Of a DNA stretch of 64,000 bases, positions 58,309-64,000 are shown piece by piece. Position 1 is the first letter of the stretch; every line of letters begins with the position of its first letter. Source of the DNA: Bradyrhizobium sp. CB3481 (lineage in GTDB: Bacteria > Pseudomonadota > Alphaproteobacteria > Rhizobiales > Xanthobacteraceae); assembly GCF_029714305.1 (NCBI RefSeq), contig NZ_CP121647.1, positions 2,190,501 to 2,254,500 on the forward strand, given 5' to 3'. Both the position numbers and the translations under genes were made by a program. Under the pieces are notes generated by a model that was not told the DNA's origin, ran no database searches, and saw nothing but the letters and a program-made list of their open reading frames with translations.

Positions 58309-59502
58309 GTGACCAGGACAGTCCGTTTAATTCATTCCATGGCGGCACCTGCGCGGGAGGACGCCTCGTTGCCTGTAATCGGGCCGACAGAGAGGATCCG
58401 TCCCATCCCTGACGATTTGTCACGTAGCGTATACGGCATGCTCGGAATACCGGTGGATGCAATTGATTTTTCCAGTCTCCTGCGATCGATGGCTGAAGCC
58501 GTCGATAGCCGAGCGCGTTTCCTGATTTCTACGCCGAACGTCAACTTCCTGATCAAGAGCCAGCAGCACCGCGAATTTCGCGAAGCCATGCTGCTTAGCG
58601 ACTTGTGCCTTGTCGACGGGATGCCGCTGATCTGGATTGCGAAGCTTCTGAGGATCCCGATTCATGAGCGAATTGCGGGCGCAGACCTTTTTGGCCGGCT
58701 CAGATTGGCCAATGAAAGCGCACGCCCGTTGAGGGTATTCCTGCTTGGTGGGGCGGAAGGTACAGCGGCCAAAGTGCGTGACAAACTCAACGCTCACAAG
58801 TGCGGACTGGAGTGCGTAGGGGTACTTAATCCTGGCTTTGGATCAATCCAGGAGATGAGCACGACGCGTATTGTAGACACCATAAATTCCAGCAAGGCAG
58901 ATCTGCTGGCCGTGTTCTTTGGTGCGGAGAAGGCCCAGGCTTGGCTGATGCACAATGATGCGCGCCTTCAGATCCCGCTACGGGCCCAGTTTGGCGCCAC
59001 GATCAATTTTGAAGCTGGTACAGTCAAACGTGCGCCACCGCTCCTTAGAAGCACGGGCTTCGAGTGGCTGTGGCGGATCAAGGAGGAGCCGTATCTCTGG
59101 CGGCGCTATTGGAGCGACGGAAAGGCTCTGCTTGCCATGCTGGTCAGCTGCGTGATTCCACTTATGCTGGCCGAGCGGCGCTTGCAGGACGTCGGTGAGC
59201 TCTCGGTCACGAGGACCGAGGATCACGGCTCCGTGACGCTTCGGTTGCGTGGGGCCGCCGTGGCCGACCATGTTGAAATTGCCATCGAACAGCTTCGTGA
59301 TGCGCTCGACAGCGGAAAACGGGTAATCCTTGACGTTTCGCAGACGCAGCACATCGACGCCAGATTCTTTGGGTTGCTCCTGATGGTCCGGAAGCAGTTA
59401 GCCAGCAGGGGACAGACACTGCTGTTTGAGGGGGTATCGGCAAGGTTGCGGCGAATATTCCGACTCAACAGATTCGAATTCCTCCTGCCGCAGGAAGCGT
59501 GA
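58309..59502 (+). CDS. WecG/TagA/CpsF glycosyltransferase fused to a C-terminal STAS domain
   Basis: 397 residues from a GTG. Residues 40-275 are a WecG/TagA-type transferase (PF03808): FLISTPNVNFLIKSQQHREFREAMLLSDLCLVDGMPLIW, LGGAEGTAAKVRDKL, LNPGFGS, FFGAEKAQAWL and GATINFEAGTVKRAPPLLRSTGFEWLWRI..EP. Such enzymes transfer ManNAc(A) or similar sugars to lipid-linked GlcNAc. A hydrophobic bridge (LLAMLVSCVIPLML) follows, then a STAS fold (297-397). STAS domains regulate by Ser phosphorylation, but the canonical DS(S/T)G reads DARFFG here (Asp350-Ala351), so the site is not phosphorylatable. The partner anti-sigma or kinase is not visible. Followed 62 bases later by prsT. Confidence 0.92.
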   Translation: MTRTVRLIHSMAAPAREDASLPVIGPTERIRPIPDDLSRSVYGMLGIPVDAIDFSSLLRSMAEAVDSRARFLISTPNVNFLIKSQQHREFREAMLLSDLCLVDGMPLIWIAKLLRIPIHERIAGADLFGRLRLANESARPLRVFLLGGAEGTAAKVRDKLNAHKCGLECVGVLNPGFGSIQEMSTTRIVDTINSSKADLLAVFFGAEKAQAWLMHNDARLQIPLRAQFGATINFEAGTVKRAPPLLRSTGFEWLWRIKEEPYLWRRYWSDGKALLAMLVSCVIPLMLAERRLQDVGELSVTRTEDHGSVTLRLRGAAVADHVEIAIEQLRDALDSGKRVILDVSQTQHIDARFFGLLLMVRKQLASRGQTLLFEGVSARLRRIFRLNRFEFLLPQEA

Positions 59503-59564
59503 TAGCAGAGGAGCAATGTGAGTATCCGGCCGGTTTGGTCGTACGACACTGTTTAGGGTCAAAG

Positions 59565-61952
59565 ATGAAGCAGCCAGTTTCTCATTTTTTTCACATTCGC
59601 AGCGGACTAGCACTCTTGCTTGTAGCGTTCGTAGCGGGCTGCGGATCGCCGGAAGAACGTGCACAAAGCTACTATGAGAGCGGAATGGCTCTCATTGAAA
59701 AGAAGGACGACCTTGAGGCGCGGAAGGAACTCCTGAAAGCCGTCAAGTACAAGAGCGACAAGGTCGAAGTCTGGAGAGCCCTCGCGGGGATCGATGAACG
59801 GACAAAGGCGACCTCACTTTTTCTCGATTTGCGCCGGATCGTCGAACTGGACCCCAACGATTTGAACGCCAGATTAAAGCTTGCTCGGATCATGGTTGCC
59901 GGCGGAGCTGCCGAAGCGGCCCTTCGGGTCGTCGATGCGGCGAACGAGGGGGACAAGCCGAGCGCCGAGCTCCATGCCCTAAGGGCGATCATTCTCCTGC
60001 GAACAAACGACAATCCCGGAGCAATCCGCGAAGCCCAGCGAGCACATGATATCGACCCCTCGAACCTCGATGCGATCTCATTGCTTGCGTCGAAGAAGGT
60101 TACGGATGGTGATCTAGACGGCGCTTTGAAGCTCCTCGATTCAGTTCCCGCGGATAGGGAAGAAGCGCGCATTACGCTGCAGAAGATCGATGCGTATGCA
60201 CGCAAGAAAGATTTGGCGAAAGCCGAAGAGCTGCTGCGCAAGCTGATTGCGCAAAATCCCAAGGAAGCGGCATACCAGGCTCAGCTCCTGCAGTTTCTCA
60301 TCGCGCAGCGAAAGTTCGTGGAGGCCGAGAAGGAATTTAGAACGAGGACCGAAGCCAACCCGACCGACACCAAGATCGGACTGGATCTCGTTCGCTTCCT
60401 GGTCGCCACGAAGGGAGCGGATGCTGCGAGAGCGGAGCTGGAAGCGCGTATCAAGGCAGGTGGCGATGACTTCGACTATCAGATCGCGTTGGCTGAGCTG
60501 AACCTCGGGCAAGGCCGAGCGGATGATGCGGTCCGCGCACTGCAGAAGCTTGCGGGCACTGCTGCCACGCCCGACAAGAAGCTCGCCGCACAGGTCAAAC
60601 TTGCCGAGGTCTATCTTGCCAAGAACGACAAGGCGGCTGCCGAGCCGTTGATTACGGATATTCTCTCGAAGGATCGCCGAAACAGCGGCGCCCTGCGGTT
60701 GCGGGCGGCCATGAACATTGACATGGGCCAGCTCGACAGCGCCATTTCCGACTTGCGAGAGGCGCTCAACGATCAGCCGAAATCGGTTGACCTACTGTCA
60801 TTGATGGCTGTGGCGTACGAGCGCAGCGGGAAGGGCGAGTTGGCCGACCGGCAGTATGCCGACGCGCTCAAAGCGTCCAACTCCAATCCCGACGTCGTCC
60901 TTCGGTATGTCGCGTTCTTGCAACGAAAGGGTGACTCAGCCCGGGCCGATGAGATCCTGACGGAAGCTGCCAGCCGCAACTCCGGCAATCTCCAGATCTG
61001 GTCATCCCTCGCGCAGGTCAAATTGAGCCGTCAGAACTGGTCGGGCGCGCTAGCAATTGCGGATGCCCTTGGCCGGGTTGACGGGGCGCGTGTGGCTGCT
61101 GATCAGATCCGCGCTGCGGCGCTCGCGGGGCAGAACAAGATCGAGGAAAGCATCGCGGCGCTTGAGGCTGCGCACAAGGGGGCACCGGACGCGCTGCAGC
61201 CGGCGCTGTCGCTTGCTTCGGCATATGTGAAACAAGGCAAGCCGGACAAAGCTTCGGCGCTGCTGCAGACGATGAGCGATAAGGTTCCGGCCAATGCTCA
61301 GGTCCTGGTGTTCCTGGGCCAGGCCAAACTGGCGCAAAAGAAGAACGATGAGGCGCTGCAGAGCTTCAAGAAAGCAGTTGCGCAGCAACCAAAGGAGCCT
61401 GCGGGATACACTGCCCTGAGCGAGTTCTACATTCAGAACAAGGACTATGACGCTGCCGACAAAGTGCTGCAGGCCGGACTTGCCGAATTGCCGGGCAACG
61501 TCGCTTTCCGCCTCACCCAGGCTGGATTGCAGGTCCAGCGTGGAAACAATGAAGGGGCGATCGCTCAGTACGAGGCGATCCTGAGGGATCAGCCGAATTC
61601 CTTGGTTGCAATCAACAATCTCGCGAGCCTGTTGCTCGACAATCGCAGCGACAAGCCCAGCATTGATCGTGCGTATGAACTGGCAGAAAAGTTGAAGGGG
61701 TCCAACGCACCGCAGTTGCTGGATACTTGGGGGTGGGCCCAGTACAAGCAGGGCGATGTCAAGGCGGCGGTCACCACGCTCGAGACGGCGGCGGCGGGGG
61801 CCGCTAATCTTCCGGCAGTTCAATACCACCTCGGCATGGCCTATGCGGCGGCCGGGCAAACCGAAAAGGCGGCCGAACGGTTCAAGACGGCATTTTCGCT
61901 TGAGCCTGATGGCACCCCACTGAAGGCCAGTATTCGTTCTGCGATGAAATGA
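59565..61952 (+). CDS. prsT: PEP-CTERM/XrtA-system TPR-repeat lipoprotein PrsT
   Basis: 795 residues from the ATG at 59565, whose signal (MKQPVSHFFHIRSGLALLLVAFVAGC) has the lipobox VAGC with Cys26. The rest is a long array of tetratricopeptide repeats (for example AAYQAQLLQFLIAQRKFVEAEKEFR, ALRLRAAMNIDMGQLDSAISDLREAL, AVQYHLGMAYAAAGQTEKAAERFKTAF), about 18-20 in all. Length, lipid anchor and TPR content match the TIGR02917 family of PEP-CTERM systems. The protein is thought to be a periplasmic scaffold linking EPS synthesis with exosortase proteins. It is convergent with the barrel gene. Confidence 0.93.
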   Translation: MKQPVSHFFHIRSGLALLLVAFVAGCGSPEERAQSYYESGMALIEKKDDLEARKELLKAVKYKSDKVEVWRALAGIDERTKATSLFLDLRRIVELDPNDLNARLKLARIMVAGGAAEAALRVVDAANEGDKPSAELHALRAIILLRTNDNPGAIREAQRAHDIDPSNLDAISLLASKKVTDGDLDGALKLLDSVPADREEARITLQKIDAYARKKDLAKAEELLRKLIAQNPKEAAYQAQLLQFLIAQRKFVEAEKEFRTRTEANPTDTKIGLDLVRFLVATKGADAARAELEARIKAGGDDFDYQIALAELNLGQGRADDAVRALQKLAGTAATPDKKLAAQVKLAEVYLAKNDKAAAEPLITDILSKDRRNSGALRLRAAMNIDMGQLDSAISDLREALNDQPKSVDLLSLMAVAYERSGKGELADRQYADALKASNSNPDVVLRYVAFLQRKGDSARADEILTEAASRNSGNLQIWSSLAQVKLSRQNWSGALAIADALGRVDGARVAADQIRAAALAGQNKIEESIAALEAAHKGAPDALQPALSLASAYVKQGKPDKASALLQTMSDKVPANAQVLVFLGQAKLAQKKNDEALQSFKKAVAQQPKEPAGYTALSEFYIQNKDYDAADKVLQAGLAELPGNVAFRLTQAGLQVQRGNNEGAIAQYEAILRDQPNSLVAINNLASLLLDNRSDKPSIDRAYELAEKLKGSNAPQLLDTWGWAQYKQGDVKAAVTTLETAAAGAANLPAVQYHLGMAYAAAGQTEKAAERFKTAFSLEPDGTPLKASIRSAMK

Positions 61953-62076
61953 GCGCCAGCAAGCGGATGACTCGAAGGAGCGGATAACTGCTCTCGCGGG
62001 ACAATGCCATGCGTTGCCCAAGGGATCATGCTCATCAAACAAGTTGAGCGGAAGACGATCTCAGTTTGCCGTCCGG

Positions 62077-63315
62077 CTAGTTGCCGGAAGGCAAGACAGT
62101 CCAGTTGTGCGTTACGACAAACATCACGCTGTGGGAGTCTGCAGGACCCGTTCCGGAAACCGTGGGCGTGCCGGTGACCGGATCGAAGATCGTGGTGCCG
62201 GTGCTCGCGAAGCGATGCAGGTAGCGATAGGTGGCGGACGCCAGCCATTCGCGAGTGAGATTGTAGCTGTAGGTCGCCGATGCCGAAGCGTAGTCGGTCG
62301 TCGTGGTCGATATCTGCCTGTTGCCGCTCGCTGAAAGCGTGAGAGTGGATCGAGCATTGATGCTGTGGGTCAACGAGGCGACAATGGAATCGCGCTTGAA
62401 TAGCGAGCCGACGATGCTTGGCCCTACCGACTGGATCGCCGTGACGGCCAGGGTCGTGCTCTTCAGCATCCGATAGGTCAGGACCGCGTCGCCGATCCAG
62501 TCGGCGACCGCACTCGATACGGGCGTCGTCGACGTAGTGCCTCCGAATGCCGAACTCGAAAATCCTCGGTCAGTCAGAAGATAGGCAACGCCGGCATTGG
62601 CACGAAAAGAAAGTACCGCCGATAGGGTCGCGTCGAAGCCGGCTTGTTCTCGAAAAATCTGTACTTGCGTGTTGAAGGCATTGCCATATTCGAGCAGCTC
62701 GTATTCGGACGACAGGTTGATCGCTGTGACAGGGCTTAGCTGCCGGCGCCAGTTGCCCCGCGCAAGTGTGTCTGTAAATGGTGTGCCACCGCTCGACGGC
62801 TCGTAACTTGTACGGGTGGATGACGCAAATAGGGATACGGTGTCATTTGCGGTAATCGCACGGTCGATTCCGCCTGTTGCTGTAAGCTGGTTAAGAAAGC
62901 CCCCGGTCGGTACGGCAACACCGAGTTCGTTTAAGAGCGCGAGAGAGGTGCTCTGCTGTCTCCAGCTCGCCTCGACATATTCCCGATCGAACCTGGTCTT
63001 TTCCATCTGCTCGTAGCGCGCCCTGAATCCATAGTTCAGGAATTCTGATGCGGTGCCGGCGACACCCGGACCCCAATACTTCTTGTAGGTACCGTCGCCC
63101 GCAAAGATGAATTTCGATGTCGGCGTGCGCGCCTCCGCGTCGGCAGTGAGCGTCGTATAGGACCCTACCGATCCTGCCGGCGAGGAACGCAAGAACTGGT
63201 TGCTGTTGAGTTCGACGGTTTCCGATTCGCTGGCCGTAATCGACCAGTCGAACGCAAATGCCACGGACGGCGCCATGCCAAAGCACACCGAGACTGCTAT
63301 GGCAGCTCTCTTCAC
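62077..63315 (-). CDS. Outer-membrane beta-barrel protein of PEP-CTERM/EPS systems
   Basis: 412 residues from a GTG. Signal peptide MKRAAIAVSVCFGMAPSVAFAF, then a mature part of alternating hydrophobic strands with many aromatic/Thr/Ser residues (VELNSNQFLRSS, ASWRQQSTSLALLNELG, SATYRYLHRFAST) and a C-terminal strand ending VTHNWTVLPSGN rather than a final Phe. The overall pattern, repeated SSTRTSYEPS/LSSEYELLEYGN strands and its place beside the export protein match the exosortase-associated barrel family (TIGR03016-like). It may serve as the EPS channel. It starts 31 bases after the export gene and is likely co-transcribed with it. Confidence 0.78.
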   Translation of the reverse strand: MKRAAIAVSVCFGMAPSVAFAFDWSITASESETVELNSNQFLRSSPAGSVGSYTTLTADAEARTPTSKFIFAGDGTYKKYWGPGVAGTASEFLNYGFRARYEQMEKTRFDREYVEASWRQQSTSLALLNELGVAVPTGGFLNQLTATGGIDRAITANDTVSLFASSTRTSYEPSSGGTPFTDTLARGNWRRQLSPVTAINLSSEYELLEYGNAFNTQVQIFREQAGFDATLSAVLSFRANAGVAYLLTDRGFSSSAFGGTTSTTPVSSAVADWIGDAVLTYRMLKSTTLAVTAIQSVGPSIVGSLFKRDSIVASLTHSINARSTLTLSASGNRQISTTTTDYASASATYSYNLTREWLASATYRYLHRFASTGTTIFDPVTGTPTVSGTGPADSHSVMFVVTHNWTVLPSGN

Positions 63316-63346
63316 GATGCTTCTCGCTCCCGTCGAATGTCAGGCC

Positions 63347-63931
63347 TCACTCAAACAAGCGCCGCTCCGGAACCATGATGACATCGCCGGCACGCAAGGT
63401 GATGTTACCTTCCAAATCGTCCCCAGCCTCATAAGCGCGGTAATTGAACATGAAAATTGTCTCGTCCCCGCCGGGTCCCTTGCGCCGCACCTGGATGCGG
63501 TTCTTCGCTGCAAACGGGCCGATCCCGCCCGCCAGCGCGATCGCCTGCATCAGCGTCGTCTTCTGCCTGACCACATAGGAGCCGGGCTTGATGATCTCAC
63601 CCGTGATGAAAATCTTTGGCTTGAGGTCGTCCTCCGGGATCTCCTTCGGGGCGGCGACCACGGCGACCGTGACGTCGAGATTCTCGTCCTTGTAGTTGTT
63701 CTTGAGCTTGTTCTTGAGAATGTTCTCGAGCGCTAGCGGCGTGAGCCCGCGCGCCCGGATATGGCCGGCGAGCGGGAACGCGATCTCGCCGGAGGGGTCG
63801 ACGACAACGGTCCGATCCAGCTTCGGGTCTTGCAGAACCGAGATGCTCAGGCTGTCGCCCGATTTCAGGGTCTGTGCTTTCGCCTCCGGAATCAGGAAGA
63901 CAACACAGAGCAGTGCCAGCAGGATTCGCAT
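63347..63931 (-). CDS. Polysaccharide export protein (Wza/EpsE-like, PEP-CTERM type)
   Basis: 194 residues, which is short for Wza but usual for the exosortase-associated form. Signal peptide MRILLALLCVVFLIPEAKAQ without a lipobox Cys. Poly_export domain (PF02563): LKSGDSLSISVLQDPKLDRTVVVDPSGEIAFPLAGHIRARGLTPLALENILKNKL, then an SLBB domain with IFITGEIIKPGSYVVRQKTTLMQAIALAGGIGPFAAKNRIQVRRK and a final RAGDVIMVPERRLF. Forms the outer-membrane or periplasmic export pore with the barrel. It is transcribed leftwards into the barrel gene; the start region has a CCCCCT run (GGGGGA on the minus strand) for ribosome binding. Confidence 0.92.
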   Translation of the reverse strand: MRILLALLCVVFLIPEAKAQTLKSGDSLSISVLQDPKLDRTVVVDPSGEIAFPLAGHIRARGLTPLALENILKNKLKNNYKDENLDVTVAVVAAPKEIPEDDLKPKIFITGEIIKPGSYVVRQKTTLMQAIALAGGIGPFAAKNRIQVRRKGPGGDETIFMFNYRAYEAGDDLEGNITLRAGDVIMVPERRLFE

Positions 63932-64000
63932 GTCATTCCCCCTAATCTCGTCGACAAAAGGCCCGCAAACAAAGACATTTAGGGCCGTCGTGTGGGATTC

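Noticed and set aside
1..64000. tRNA, rRNA, CRISPR array, or intact insertion sequence
   Set aside because: None of the expected repeats, cloverleaf-like or terminal inverted-repeat signals was seen when reading both strands; a computational scan was not possible here.

Overview
This window most likely comes from a chromosome of a Bradyrhizobium-like alphaproteobacterium (Nitrobacteraceae). That is an inference from the high G+C, an H-NS-family protein of rhizobial type, several very small proteins of the kind common in that group, and PEP-CTERM tails of the form PEPxxWxMM followed by a hydrophobic segment and an RRR/RRK cluster. No rRNA, tRNA, CRISPR array or intact insertion sequence was seen. 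The window is a cell-surface locus: exopolysaccharide (EPS) synthesis and export, a type II secretion system (T2SS), and four PEP-CTERM proteins.

Layout. 1-12.3 kb: a UDP-GlcNAc 2-epimerase cut by the left edge, PEP-CTERM protein 1, a degenerate class III cyclase, small hypotheticals, a WcaJ-type initiating sugar-phosphate transferase, an H-NS-like protein, a secreted peptide with twin CX3C motifs, and a minus-strand nucleotide-sugar operon (glucose-1-P cytidylyltransferase, SDR, RmlC-like epimerase, SDR). 12.65-26.3 kb: the T2SS: gspD with a coupled proline-tailed lipoprotein, a GAF sensor kinase, gspK on the opposite strand, then gspE-F-H-I-J and gspL-M-N/C-O. The major pseudopilin gspG lies apart at 43.1 kb, directly before a Tat-signal protein that looks like a glycosidase and is a candidate T2SS substrate.

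26.3-37.5 kb: PEP-CTERM proteins 2, 4 and 3, a VanZ-like protein, a PilZ protein, a GT2 glycosyltransferase, an RND transporter with no membrane-fusion partner, a NodZ-like (GT23) fucosyltransferase homologue and a methyltransferase. 38-42.5 kb: a polytopic membrane protein, a DprE1-like FAD oxidase and a HAD-UbiA fusion. This is the signature of a polyprenyl-phosphate-pentose (arabinose-type) donor pathway, but the reductase DprE2 is missing.

45.7-64 kb: the EPS assembly cluster: acyltransferase, Wzy-like polymerase, Wzx-like flippase, FkbM methyltransferase, two GT4 enzymes, a Gfo/Idh/MocA-SDR fusion, a GT2, a methyltransferase, a WecG-STAS fusion, the TPR lipoprotein PrsT, an outer-membrane beta-barrel and a Wza-type export protein. 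PrsT, the barrel and the export protein are the usual companions of exosortase systems. The exosortase itself is not in the window and may lie beyond the right edge.

How it fits together (inference): WcaJ starts the repeat unit, the glycosyltransferases, nucleotide-sugar enzymes and modifying enzymes build and decorate it, Wzx/Wzy flip and polymerise it, and the export protein, PrsT and barrel carry it out. PEP-CTERM proteins are anchored or processed by an exosortase, and the T2SS sends folded proteins to the same surface. The most unusual items are the WecG-STAS fusion whose STAS domain has Ala at the regulatory Ser position, the arabinose-type donor genes near a NodZ homologue, the gspG/Tat-glycosidase pair, and the secreted double twin-CX3C peptide.
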